Positions 42,928 to 52,530 of a stretch of DNA of 64,000 nucleotides are shown piece by piece. The stretch's first letter is position 1. Every line of letters starts with the position of its first letter. A program made the translations under genes and the position numbers. Source of the stretch: Gracilaria vermiculophylla (lineage: Eukaryota; Rhodophyta; Florideophyceae; Gracilariales; Gracilariaceae). Below the pieces are notes generated by a model. It ran no database searches. It was not told the origin of the DNA and saw nothing but the letters and a program-made list of their open reading frames with translations. Where the stretch lies: assembly GCA_019155205.2 (NCBI GenBank), contig JAHNZQ020000172.1, forward strand, positions 2,568,442 to 2,632,441, read 5' to 3'.

Positions 42928-43829
42928 GACGGAAGACTGCTTCAAGGAGCGAGACGAGGATCGGCGGACAGCAGGCAGATTTGGTGTGAATGATCACGCG
43001 CCTCGGCGGGCAGTGTGCGCGGTGTGAAGCACAAGCGGGAATGGATGTGGGGATGAGCGCGTGCAAGAGAACGGAGAAGCGACGACGATGCCGATGCTCC
43101 CTGCGCATGAGCATCAAGCGGTAATGATCAAAGAAAACACAGCGACGTGGTACACGTTGGATCACATTGGCGTGATGTTGATAAGCGAATGGCGTGCTGG
43201 GTGGCGTCCCGCAATGAGCACTGGCGCGGCGCACACGCAGCACGCGATTTGCGTCGGTGGCGGCGCATGCGCTCTCATTCGTGGCTCAATCTGGCGCAAA
43301 TTTTGTCAATGTTTGACTTGACGACATCGCGCTGGTGGCGTCTTCCACGGCAAGTGCCAAAGCCGCAAGTTGGCTGCGGCTGTGAGAATGGACGAAAACG
43401 CGCTGTTGAGCACGTCGTGGCTGTACACGAGCATCTAAAACCGCAGCACTTGTAGTAAAGCAATCTGCTCAACAGATGCTCAGCAGTAGCAACACCTTTA
43501 AACAACATTGATGCAACAACAACTTTTTTTCTTTCCCAGACGTTGTGCGCAAAACGCTGCAATGAATACGTTTAACATTGCTCATCCGAGACATTCAGCG
43601 CTCAAGCGCCCGACATGCACCACTGCCGGACTACACATTAGCGTGCTGCCGTTGTTCGGCTGTATTTGGAGTGTGTGATCACTGCTCAGCAATTGCACTA
43701 AACGCGAGCTCGAGGTAGTGGCTATGTTGTGGAGTGCTTCTCCTTGCGCTGCTCAAGCCACAACCGTTTCAAAAGCCGCCACCGCTGCATGCAACGTACG
43801 CTTTTGCGCGTTAGTGCAGGCTGCGACGC
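42928..43829. other. Intergenic, no gene recognised
   Basis: Includes the upstream region of the PPR gene (left) and sequence beyond the stop of the Myb/SANT-like gene (right). Frames of up to 124 codons have no motif. Confidence 0.4.
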
Positions 43830-44789
43830 CTACTTTGGGGCTCCATGACCCGCAAGCAAGTTGCGCAGCAGGCACCACATCGTTTCGCTCTGGCGCTGTT
43901 CGACGTCGTTCAAACGTACTTGTAATTGTTGCGTTGCAAGCATGGTGTTCAAATACTGCAGGCGAAGGCGCATGGTGTGTTGTGACCAGCTTGGGTGCTT
44001 ATTTTCAGTTTGGGCGCAACGCAACAGCTCGTTGTGGAATTGCCACTCATGTTGTTCCCTTTGCCACTGATGTTGTTGCCTTTGCGACTTGAGCTCAAAT
44101 TCGCGTTGTATCATTTTCATGATGAACTGCACACAACACAATGGGTGTGTGGGGGAGGCCGCAGCTTGCTGGTGAGGTGCGACCACTGATTGCTGCTCGG
44201 CGTTTTGTTTGGCGTGCAGCAAATTGTGGGCTCTGAGTGGTTTATCATGGTGTTGAGAAGGTGATGCATGTTGACAACGGCGGTCGGTCGGTTGCGCAGG
44301 TTGGTTTTGGTTGTTTGGCAAGTGAGCGGGAGTGAGCGCAACGCGCATTCTTTTTTTCGGTGGCTCATCATAGCAGTGGACCATTTGCTTTTCGCGCTGC
44401 TGTATGTTGAACTGCCTGGAGGCGCGGTGTCGCTGAGTGACGTTGTACTGCTCGCGGTCGTCGAGCACTCTTTTGAGCAAGCGATTGCGAAGGTGGAAGT
44501 TGTGATGCTGTGCGGCCTGTGCAGGCTTTGGGAGCGTTGCCAGTGCGTAGCAGCGCAGCATTTTCTGAAAGCGACGGCACAGCGCTCGCGGCGATCTGCG
44601 GCGAAAGGTGAAGCGCCTGCTGTGCGCAATGCGGCAGTATTTGGACGCCACCTGTGGCATGATAGTGTTGGAAATGGCTTTTGTCATGGGGTCGATCTCG
44701 TGGTCGGCTGCGAAGGTGACGTGCGCGCGGCAGTGCAGAACGGCCTGTATGAGAGTGACGTCTTCCTGAATGGTGTACACCGGGCTCAT
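43830..44789 (-). CDS. Myb/SANT-like domain protein with C-terminal coiled coil (A)
   Basis: A 319-residue protein. Residues 4-90 look like a Myb/SANT or trihelix-type DNA-binding domain: YTIQEDVTLIQAVLHCRAHV, then SPRALCRRFQKML near the end of the third helix. A basic linker (KKRMRVAL) follows, then Gln/His-rich low complexity and a C-terminal helix rich in Glu, Gln and Arg (REFELKSQRQQHQWQREQHE). The same architecture recurs in the gene at 52531, where the domain begins with a matching LRAVERARAHV. The ATG at 44789 puts the domain at the N-terminus; an upstream ATG at 45008 would add 73 residues. Function probably DNA-binding; targets unknown. Confidence 0.65.
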   Translation of the reverse strand: MSPVYTIQEDVTLIQAVLHCRAHVTFAADHEIDPMTKAISNTIMPQVASKYCRIAHSRRFTFRRRSPRALCRRFQKMLRCYALATLPKPAQAAQHHNFHLRNRLLKRVLDDREQYNVTQRHRASRQFNIQQREKQMVHCYDEPPKKRMRVALTPAHLPNNQNQPAQPTDRRCQHASPSQHHDKPLRAHNLLHAKQNAEQQSVVAPHQQAAASPTHPLCCVQFIMKMIQREFELKSQRQQHQWQREQHEWQFHNELLRCAQTENKHPSWSQHTMRLRLQYLNTMLATQQLQVRLNDVEQRQSETMWCLLRNLLAGHGAPK

Positions 44790-45900
44790 TGTGGCAGATG
44801 GGTGGGAGGGTGCAACAGAAGAGTTTTGGATGCGCAGCGCGGATGAAGGACGGGTGTGGAGGGTTGAAGTGGGTTTGGAGGCGCGTGCATGATGACGCTT
44901 GCAATGAATGCACGCGCTGAATACGTTGCAACGGTGAGGGTTTACAGGCGGTTGTGTGAGTTGAGGGTATGAAAGCGAATGAGGATTGTTGACAGGCGGC
45001 GACGGCATTGAAGACAAGTGGCTCTATGTTTGACGGTTGTGATGCGGGTGGCCAATGATACACGCGCTGGGGCGCAAAACAGCGGTTGAGCTGCACGGCG
45101 GCCATGAAAAGGTGGCAGTGCGCGCTGCACGCGGGTGGCAGCAGAGTGCGCACTGGGGGCGTGTTGTGAAACGAGTTTGGCGTCACTCGTTGCTTGCGCT
45201 GCTCGCAGCACTCACGATGGAGCGGCGCGGCGTTTTCGACGCAGAGCGTCTCGAGAGGTTGTTTGCATTGGGGGATTTGGAACAGTAGGAACGGCGCACA
45301 GCGCGGGTGCGGTGGGATGATTGGGCGCTTTGCCTTTCACAGCGCTCGGCGCGGCGCAACGGTGGGCGGAGCGCGGCGGCGTCGGGGGCGAGGAGCGAGT
45401 AGGACGTGTTGACGCAAGCGTCAGCAAAGACAGTGAGTAGCGAATGAGCGATGGTGATTGCAATGCATGACAGTGCGTGAGCAGCGCGCGCGAGTGGGCG
45501 GCTGCCGGCGCCACTGGTGTGCGCGTGAACGAGCGCGCCGCTGCACCAGCCGCCGACGCGCGCGGCTGCTGTGGGGCGCAGCGTTGGCGCGGCGTGGCGC
45601 CGGGCGGCAAAGCAACGAACGCGGCACGCTCCATTTGCAATCGCACGCCACTGCACGGCGGCGCCGATGTGAATTGGTGCAGCCTCACGGCGTGCGCGCC
45701 GCGCGGCGAGCCACCGCGGTTGGAGACAGCGTCGACAGCTCACTTGGCCGCCGCCGCGCCCGCCGCTTGCTCACGCGCATGCGCGCCGTTCGAATTGGAA
45801 AGCGGCCACCGCTTGATGATGATGGTCGCACAACGTATTTAGGCTGTGCTTGCGCGCGCAACGTCTCGCCGAGCCGAGCGCGCCGCCACCGCCGAGCACC
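44790..45900. other. Divergent upstream region at the start of the GC-rich domain
   Basis: Between the minus-strand Myb/SANT-like gene and the plus-strand RING gene. From about 45200 rightwards the DNA becomes very GC-rich and open in most frames on both strands. No credible gene. Confidence 0.4.
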
Positions 45901-46668
45901 ATGCGCGCGCACAGTCCAATGCTCGCGCCGCACGCCGTCGCCGCAGCGCTCATGCACTGCCACCCGGGCACGGACGACGACTGTTTTGCGCCCGAGTACG
46001 ACGATGCAAACACGCGCACGCTGTTCGAAGGCGGCCAGTTGTGGCTGTCCAACTCGCTGGCGCTGTACGCCTCCGTCATCCTGGCGTCGTGCGTGCTGCT
46101 GCTGTGCAGCATGGCGTTCATCCACTTGGTGGCGCTGGTCACCAACAAGGCCATTCACCGCGTGGCGCACCACCTCGCCGCCCCGCCCGTGCACGCGCCG
46201 CAGCGCGCGCAGCGCGCGCACGCCCCGCACCACCTCGTCGCCCACCTTGTCGTGCACCAGCTCATGGACAACGTCTGCCCCGTGACGAGCCACACGCCGC
46301 CGCAAGCGCCCGCGCGCCCGTCGCCCTGCGCCCTGTGCCGCGCCGCCATTGCGCTGGGCCACTTGAGCCGCACGCTGCCGTGCGGCCACACCTTCCACGC
46401 CCGCTGCGTCGACCGGCGCTGCATCGCCTGCGCCTCCCCCGCGCCCTGCCGCCTTGGCGCGCTCGCCCCGCCCGCCTTCGCGTGCCCCACGTGCCGCTTT
46501 GTCGTCCACCCGACGCCGCACCTCCTCCTGCGCCACCGCCCCTTCCCGACGCCCCCGCCGCCCGACCTCACCGCCCGCTCGCAAACGCCTCCACCGCCGG
46601 CGCCCCGCTGCGCCGCGCCCCCGCCGCAGCGCGCCCCCCTGCCGCCGCCTGCCCGCCGCCTGCAGTAA
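45901..46668 (+). CDS. Membrane RING-H2 finger protein, probable E3 ubiquitin ligase
   Basis: A 255-residue protein. One hydrophobic segment lies at about 49-80 (LALYASVILASCVLLLCSMA). A RING-H2 finger follows at about 140-200: CALC, then LPCGHTFHARC, then CPTC, giving C-x2-C, C-x-H-x2-H-x2-C and C-x2-C, with about 27 residues in the last loop, inside the accepted range. The tail is Pro-rich. Membrane RING-H2 proteins ubiquitinate substrates at ER, Golgi or plasma membrane (family knowledge). The start at 45901 was taken over an in-frame ATG at 45850 because the extra 17 residues are Pro/Ser-rich filler. Ends 135 bases before the next gene on the same strand. Confidence 0.8.
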   Translation: MRAHSPMLAPHAVAAALMHCHPGTDDDCFAPEYDDANTRTLFEGGQLWLSNSLALYASVILASCVLLLCSMAFIHLVALVTNKAIHRVAHHLAAPPVHAPQRAQRAHAPHHLVAHLVVHQLMDNVCPVTSHTPPQAPARPSPCALCRAAIALGHLSRTLPCGHTFHARCVDRRCIACASPAPCRLGALAPPAFACPTCRFVVHPTPHLLLRHRPFPTPPPPDLTARSQTPPPPAPRCAAPPPQRAPLPPPARRLQ

Positions 46669-46803
46669 AGCAGCGCGCGCGACGGCCGCCCGTCGAGCGC
46701 TGTTGCCCCGGCGCGCGCGCGCCCTCCCCCTCCCCCTCCCCCCGCGCGCGCCGCGCTTAAAGCGGCGCGCGCGCCGCGCCGCGCCGCGTGCGCGCAGGCG
46801 CGC

Positions 46804-47037
46804 ATGCGGCGCGTCATGGCCTTCAAGCGCGCGCACGCGCTGTGGCTCGTCGCGCTGGCGTTGGTGGCGTGCGAGCGCGTCGCGCGCGCGCCGCCGCGCG
46901 CGCGCGCCGCCGCCGCCGCGCCCACGCTGCAGCAGAGCGCGCTCGAGGTGGCCGCCGCGCTGCGCGCGCGCGGCGGCGGCGGCGGCGGCGTGTGGGTGCA
47001 GCGCGTGTGCGCGGCGCGCTGCGGCGCCAACGGCAGC

Positions 47038-47074
<37 letters not shown>

Positions 47075-47595
47075 TGCCCGTGATCGGCACGGACGCGCGC
47101 CACGCGCGGCGCGTGCGCGCGGCGGACGTGGCGCACTTCGCGGCGCACGTGCGCGCGTGGCGCGCCGCCTTCCACGCCGGCGCGCGCTGGGCGCTGCTGC
47201 TGGACTGCCGCGCGGCGCGCGCCGACCGCCGCCGCGCGGCCGCGCAGCTGCGCGCGGCGGCGCGCGCCGCCGGCGGCGGGCGCTGCGCGCTGCTCACGCC
47301 GCGCCGCGCGCGGCGGCGGCGGCGGCGGCGGCGGCGCGTGGAGGCGCGCGACCTGCGCGCGTACGCGCTCAGCCGGCGCGCCGCCGACGTGCTGCTCACG
47401 CACGCCACCGCGTACACGCTGCCGCTGCACGAGTTTGTGCACGCCGTGCGCACGCGCGCGCCGGCGCTGCGCATCGCCGCCACGCGCGCCGCGCCCGTCG
47501 CCCTCTCCGCCGCCTGCCGCCAGTCCACCGCGTCCGTGCGCAGCGACCTGTTGCCGTTCCACCCCCCGCTGCACTGGACCTACACCGTGTCGTAG
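46804..47595 (+). CDS. GT25-like lumenal protein (putative glycosyltransferase)
   Basis: A 263-residue protein with an N-terminal signal anchor (ALWLVALALVACERVA). The middle resembles family 25 glycosyltransferases: LPVIGTDARHARRV, HVRAWRAAFHAGARWALLLD (compare the family's H..aWr...g..waliLEDD), and AYALSRRAADVLL followed by LPLHEF. However, the family's acidic metal site reads LLLDCRA here instead of EDD. It may be inactive or the resemblance may be only structural. Poly-Ala and poly-Arg runs come from GGC/CGG triplet expansions. Strong GC bias makes chance open frames likely, but the signal anchor and ordered motifs support a real gene. Confidence 0.5.
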
Positions 47596-48025
47596 GTGCG
47601 GCGCCAATCAGCGCCACAATTCAATTCGCGCACGCAACTGGCGCTCGCCGCCGCGCGGCGCGTGTGCCACGCGACCGCAAGTCGCCGTCGCAAACCCCCA
47701 AACACTCACCTGGCACCATCGTGCCTTACTTTACTAGCGATGCAAAATAAAAAATGACTGGCGTTGCCTCCATCTGCGACATGGAGGCAAGACTTTTAGC
47801 AACAACAACACTAAACATTTTGGCACTGTTGCGCAAAACGACAAACATCAACGATGATTCATATGTGTCCAGGGGAGCGACCAACACCGGCGGCAGCGCA
47901 CGACGCGCGCACCGCACCCCTCCCCTCCCTCAGTACACACCGTACGCACAGCGCACTCACCGTCATGAACAGTCACTCAAAGAGCGCGCAGCTGGCGCGC
48001 GCGCGCGTGCTCGCACTGCAGCCGC
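47596..48025. other. Convergent 3' region
   Basis: Between the stop of the GT25-like gene and that of S-adenosylmethionine synthetase. A possible AATAAA at 47746-47751 serves the plus-strand gene. It is a local AT-rich pocket in the GC-rich domain. Confidence 0.45.
47746..47751 (+). terminator. Possible polyadenylation signal AATAAA
   Basis: AATAAA about 150 bases after the GT25-like stop, in the AT-rich pocket; the motif is rare by chance in this GC-rich domain. Confidence 0.4.
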
Positions 48026-49182
48026 CTAGAACTGCAGCTTCTTCGGCTTCTCCCACGTAAAGTCGCCATCGTCGCGCCCAAAGTGCCCGTACGCCGCCGT
48101 CTTGGAGTAGATGGGGCGCAGCAGGTCCAGGTCGCGGATGATGCGACCCGGGCGCAGGTCAAAGTTGCTCTTCACAATGTCCGTGATTTGCGCGTCCGTC
48201 TTGACGCCGGTGCCAAAAGTGTCCACAAAAATGGACAGCGGCTCGGCAATGCCAATGCCGTACGACACCTGCACCAGGCAGCGGTCGGCCAGCCCGGCCG
48301 CCACCACCGACTTGGCCACCCAGCGCCCGGCGTACGCGGCGGAGCGGTCCACCTTGGTGGGGTCCTTGCCGGAGAAGGCGCCGCCGCCGTGCGCCCCCCA
48401 GCCGCCGTACGTGTCGATGATGATTTTGCGCCCGGTGAGGCCGGCGTCGCCCTCCGGGCCGCCAATGACAAAGCGCCCGGACGGGTTGAGGTGGTAGATG
48501 GTGCTGTCGTCCAGGTACTTTTCAGGAATCACCTGCTTGATGACCTTCTCCATCAGGTCGGCGCGGATTTTCTCGTTGGACACGCCCTCGTCGTGCTGCG
48601 TGGAGATGAGCACGGTGTGCACGCGCACGGGCGTCAGCTTGCCCTCGGCGCTCTTCTTGTACTCCATGGTCACCTGCGTCTTGCCGTCCGGCCGCACCCA
48701 CGGGCACACGCCCGACTTGCGCACCTCGGTGAGGCGGAAGCCCAGCTTGTTGGCCAACGAGGACGTGAGCGGCATGAGGTCGGGCGACTCGTTGGTGGCG
48801 TACCCAAACATGATGCCCTGGTCGCCGGCGCCCACGTCCTCGGCCGTGCGGCCCTCGTGCACGCCCTGCGCAATGTCGGGGCTCTGCGCGTGCAGCTCCA
48901 CCAGCACGCGGCACGTCTTGTAGTCGAGCCCCTTCTCCTCGGCGTCGAAGCCGATTTTCTGGATGGCGTCGCGGATCACCTGCTCGTAGTTTATCTTGGC
49001 CTTGGTGGTGATTTCGCCAAAGCACATGACCATGCCGGTCTTGGAGGCGGTCTCACACGCCACCTTGGACCACGCGTCCTGCTCGAGGCACGCGTCCAGC
49101 ACGGCGTCGGACACCTGGTCGCAGAGCTTGTCGGGGTGGCCCTCATTGACGGACTCGCTGGTGAACAGGAAGGAGCTGGACA

Positions 49183-49183
<1 letters not shown>
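48026..49183 (-). CDS. S-adenosylmethionine synthetase
   Basis: A 385-residue methionine adenosyltransferase making S-adenosylmethionine from ATP and methionine. Motifs: [15 protein letters not shown] at residues 9-23, [12 protein letters not shown] near 115-126 (ATP-binding hexapeptide region), and [22 protein letters not shown] near 270-291 (phosphate loop). The length matches eukaryotic enzymes exactly. There is no targeting peptide, so cytosolic. The frame runs open 240 codons further upstream as Arg/Pro/Ala sequence, but ATG 49183 starts the canonical [13 protein letters not shown] (GGC)n tract lies directly upstream in the leader. Convergent with the GT25-like gene. Confidence 0.98.
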
Positions 49184-49223
<40 letters not shown>

Positions 49224-49598
49224 ACGGCGGCGGTGCGGGGGTGCGGGGGTGCGGGGGGGGGGTGTGGAGCGGGCGCGGCGAAGGCGGGGTGGGCGGGGGG
49301 AGGGAGGGCGGGCAGGCGGCGCGGGGGGGGGCAGCAGGAGCGCTTTTTGTACGAGCGCAGCGCGCGTGACGGGCGCGTAACGGCGGCGCGCTGACAGCGG
49401 GCGCGCGCCCGCGCGCCCGCGCGCCGCGCGCGACGGGCGGCGCGCGCGGCGCCAAGCGTGCGGCCGCGCGCGCGCGGCGCGCGCCCATTGGCGCGCCGCG
49501 CCGCGCACGCGCGCGCGCTGACACTGTCGGCCGCGCCGCGCCGCGCGCGCCCGTTCGCGCGCGCACTTGCGGCGCGCCGGCTGCGAGGCGGCGCCCGC

Positions 49599-49680
49599 AA
49601 TTGCGCGCGCGGCGCGCTAATTGCGCGCGCGGCGCGCCAATTGCGGCGCGGCGTGCGCCAATTGCGCGCGCGCGCGCGCG
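49599..49680. repeat. Four AATTG-headed repeats of 20-21 bases
   Basis: Units start at 49599, 49619, 49639 and 49660. The first two are identical except for the final base (AATTGCGCGCGCGGCGCGCT); the third is a variant. The fourth runs into a CG dinucleotide tract. Junctions form CCAATTG, so each junction carries CCAAT on one strand and a CAATTG palindrome. It lies about 420 bases before the synthetase ATG. Confidence 0.8.
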
Positions 49681-50020
49681 CGGCGAGCAGACGATGGCGC
49701 GCAGCGCACACAAGTGCACGACCGGCGCGGCTCATCATCATCATCATCTTCATCAAGTCGGCGCACGCTTGGGGCGCGCAAGTGGGGAGACTGCGCCGAC
49801 CGCACAACACGCGTCGGCCATCGGCCGCAGACGCAGCGCGTGGCACGACTGTTGTTGCGCCGCCGCCGTGAGCGCGGCCCGTGGTGGTGCGCATGGCGAC
49901 GGCGTGTAAGCGCGCAACGGCTCTCTGACGCGCCGTAAAAGTGGCGCACAGAGCGCACCATGGGCGCCACGGCGCCAGCGCCAGTGGCAGTGGCAGTGCT
50001 AGTCATAAAGTGTTGCACAG

Positions 50021-50026
50021 TTTATT
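50021..50026 (-). terminator. Polyadenylation signal of POR gene
   Basis: TTTATT on the plus strand gives AATAAA on the minus strand, 19 bases beyond the POR stop. It is one of very few AT-rich hexamers in the GC-rich domain, which raises its credibility. Confidence 0.5.
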
Positions 50027-50044
50027 GGCGCGCGCGCGCGCGAG

Positions 50045-51187
50045 TCACGCCGGCACGTTGACCAGCTTGGCGCTCAGGTCCCACAGCATCTGCGCCTTGT
50101 CGGCCTCCCTCTCGGTGGGGTCGATGGGCACGGGCTCGGTCTGGTCCATGCCTTGCAAGTACGAGCCGCGCCACTGCCAGTACACGCCCGAGTCGCCAAA
50201 GCGGCCGTCGGACGCCACGAGCGCCACGCGGCGGCCCGCCTCCTCCACGGGCACCAGCTGCTTGGTGACGTACTTCTGGAAGAGCGGGAAGAGCCAGCGG
50301 AACCAGCCGCGCTTCTCGCGGAACAGCTGCGACTCGGCGATGCAGCCGGGGAAGATGGCCGAGAACACCACGCCCGACGACGCGAAGCGGCGGTGCATCT
50401 CGCGCATGGTGAGGATGTTGCACACCTTGCTGTCCTTGTACGCCTTGGTGGGCTCGAACTTGCGCCCGTCGATGGTGCCGGGCGCGCGCTTGAAGCCGGC
50501 GGCCATGCCCTGCAGCTGGCCGAGGTCGGCCTGCGGCGGGATCTTGCCGGGCAGCGTGTCGGGGTTGTGCGTCTGCGTGGCGAGGAACACGCAGCGGCCG
50601 GTGGAGCGCTGCAGCACGGGCAGCAGCAGGTTGGCCAGCAGGAAGTGCGCCAGGTGGTTGACCTGCACCGTCTCGTCGTAGCCGTCCTCGGTGAAGCGCG
50701 GCGCGCGGTCGCGCGGGTGCCACGTCGCGGCGTTGCACACCAGCGCGTGCAGCGCGCCGAAGCGCGCCTGGAAGTCGCGCGCGAACGCGCGCACCGACGC
50801 CAGGCTGGCCAGGTCCACGCGCAGCACCGTGAACGCGTCGGGCGGCATGCGCAGCGCGGCGGCGGCGCGCCGCGCCTTGTCCGCGTCGCGCACGGCCAGC
50901 ACCACGTGGTAGTCGCCGCGCGCCACCAGCTCCTTGGCCGCGTGCAGCCCGATGGACGACGACGCGCCCGTCACGATGGCCGTGTACGGCTTGAACGCCA
51001 TGGCGGGCGGCGCGCGCGGCGCCGCCGTCGCCGGCGCGCGCTGCGCGCGCGCGCCGCGCGCGAGGCGCGACGGCCGCGCCACCCACGCGGCGCGCGGCGC
51101 GACGGCCGTGGCGGCACCGCCGCCGCCGGCGGCGGCGGCGGCGGCGGCGGATCGGGCGCACGGGAGCGGCGCGCTGGCAAACGCCAT
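50045..51187 (-). CDS. por: Light-dependent protochlorophyllide oxidoreductase, plastid precursor
   Basis: A 380-residue precursor. Residues 1-60 are an Ala/Arg-rich transit peptide beginning MAFASAPLPCARS. The short-chain dehydrogenase domain starts MAFKPYTAIVTGASSSIGLH (third Gly of the usual loop is Ser), then VNHLAHFLLANLLLP, the catalytic YKDSK (YxxxK) motif and the POR-typical insertion around LFREKRGWFRWLFPLF. It ends with GVYWQW and the C-terminal helix. It reduces protochlorophyllide to chlorophyllide using NADPH and light, the main chlorophyll step. The frame is open further upstream; ATG 51187 gives the expected leader. Head to head with a plastid thioredoxin gene. Confidence 0.95.
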   Translation of the reverse strand: MAFASAPLPCARSAAAAAAAGGGGAATAVAPRAAWVARPSRLARGARAQRAPATAAPRAPPAMAFKPYTAIVTGASSSIGLHAAKELVARGDYHVVLAVRDADKARRAAAALRMPPDAFTVLRVDLASLASVRAFARDFQARFGALHALVCNAATWHPRDRAPRFTEDGYDETVQVNHLAHFLLANLLLPVLQRSTGRCVFLATQTHNPDTLPGKIPPQADLGQLQGMAAGFKRAPGTIDGRKFEPTKAYKDSKVCNILTMREMHRRFASSGVVFSAIFPGCIAESQLFREKRGWFRWLFPLFQKYVTKQLVPVEEAGRRVALVASDGRFGDSGVYWQWRGSYLQGMDQTEPVPIDPTEREADKAQMLWDLSAKLVNVPA

Positions 51188-51527
51188 GGGGTGCTGGCGG
51201 GGGGAGGGCGGTGGGCGGGCGGGTGCGGCGCGGCGCGGCGCGGCGCGCCGACGGCGGCGCTCAAGCGCGCGTGGGGTGCAGTGCGCGCCGATCTGCGCCG
51301 CCGATCTGCGCGCGCATCTCGCGAGATTTGGCGCTGTAAGGCGGCGGCGCTGCGCCACAGGCGCGCGCACGGCGACGACGCGCGCTATAAAGCGCGCGGC
51401 GCGGCGCGAGCGGCGCGGAGCGCGCGGCGCGGCGCGGACGATGTGGCGCGACGCAGAGGCGGCATCAGAGGCGGCGGCGGCGGACAGCGGCGGCGTGAGC
51501 GGCAGCGGCAGCGGCAGCGCTCGGCAG
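51188..51527. promoter_or_regulatory. 340-base divergent promoter region, POR / thioredoxin
   Basis: Two plastid-protein genes point away from one another across this short GC-rich interval. A TATA box for the rightward gene is at 51386. No equally good TATA was seen for POR on the minus strand. Confidence 0.6.
51386..51391 (+). promoter_or_regulatory. TATA box, thioredoxin gene
   Basis: TATAAA in a setting of nearly pure G/C, about 140 bases before the thioredoxin ATG. Confidence 0.55.
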
Positions 51528-51584
51528 ATGGCGTTCGTGGGCGCAGCGGCAGTGGGCGCGAGCGCGCAGAGCGCGGCGTGGGGC

Positions 51585-51615
<31 letters not shown>

Positions 51616-52001
51616 GGGGGGGCGCGGCGCGGCGCGCGCGGTGCGCGCGCGCGGCGCGCGCGCCGGCGCGCATGCTGGTGCTCGAGGCCGGCAGCACGGG
51701 CGAGATGGACCGCATCCTGGGCGCGGCCGACGCGTCGCTGGTGGTGGTGGACTACTCGACGACGTGGTGCGGGCCGTGCAAGAAGTTCGCGCCGCAGTTC
51801 GAGCAGCTGAGCGAGCAGTACGACGACGTGGTGTTCGTCAAGGTGATGGGCGACGCCACGGCCGACAGCGGCGAGCTCATGAAGCGCGAGGGCATCCGCG
51901 CCGTGCCCGCCTTCCACTTTTGGAAGCAGCAGCAGAAGCTGCTCGACTTTACCGGCGCGCGCATGGAGGAGCTGCGCCGCCGCATCGAGGAGCTCAAGTA
52001 A
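51528..52001 (+). CDS. Thioredoxin, plastid precursor
   Basis: A 157-residue precursor. An Ala/Arg-rich transit peptide of about 50 residues begins MAFVGAAAVGAS. The mature domain (from MLVLEAGSTGEMD) carries the active site TTWCGPCKKFAPQF, then VKVMGDA, the cis-Pro loop IRAVPAFHFWK and a C-terminal helix. It reduces disulfides of target proteins, probably in the stroma. Class (m, y, x or other) cannot be fixed by eye. The frame extends upstream to 50934 without support. Its divergent neighbour is POR; plant POR is known to be controlled by thiol redox systems, so shared regulation is plausible but inferred. Confidence 0.93.
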
Positions 52002-52530
52002 ACGCTACGCTTGTTGAGACGGCGCCTCGTCGGCGAACGGCGGCGCGCGCAGCCCGACGTGCGCCGCCGTGGCGCGCACGCGCTCGCGCGCGCAGCGCTG
52101 CGTGCCCACGCCGTGCTCGCGCAGCAGCCGCTGCTGCTCGTGCACCGCCGCGCGCAGCGCCTGCACCGCCGTCGCCACGCGCGGCGGCGCCCCGGCGGCG
52201 CGCAGCGCCGCGGCCCATCTCGCCGCGGCGGCGGCGGCGGCGGCAGCGGCGGAGCCCATGCGGTCGGGCGGCGGACGGCGGACGGCGGCGATCGGCGCGC
52301 GCGGCGACCAACGCGAGCGGCGAGCGACGCGAGCGGCGATCACAGCGCGCGCCGATCGCAGGCGCGGCGGAGCGCGGCAGCCGCCGCTGCCAAAATGCTC
52401 AAATGCGCGCGCCGCGCCGCGCCGCGCCCCACGCGCGCGCCGCTCCGCCGCCCTCCCCCACGCCGCCCCGCGGCGCCCTCGCAGCGCCCCGCGCCGCGCG
52501 AGCCGCCGCTCGCGCCGCGCGCCCGCCGCC

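Larger units (their letters stand above)
49184..50044. promoter_or_regulatory. Upstream region of S-adenosylmethionine synthetase
   Basis: 861 bases between the synthetase ATG and the POR stop. It holds a triplet tract of about 40 bases (GGC on the plus strand) immediately before the ATG, G/C homopolymer runs, and AATTG-headed 20-base repeats at 49599-49680. No TATA box seen. Confidence 0.45.

Noticed and set aside
45685..47607. Minus-strand open frames of 640 and 457 codons opposite the RING and GT25-like genes
   Set aside because: Composition shadows: poly-Arg/Ala translations without motif, whereas the plus strand gives a RING finger and signal anchors.
48083..49369. Plus-strand 428-codon frame opposite S-adenosylmethionine synthetase
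   Set aside because: Exact shadow of a highly conserved enzyme; translation is Val/His/Leu-rich with no family features and ends in poly-Gly.
49184..49894. N-terminal extension of S-adenosylmethionine synthetase by 237 residues
   Set aside because: The extension is Arg/Pro/Ala filler from GC-rich leader DNA; the canonical start [12 protein letters not shown] matches the family at ATG 49183.
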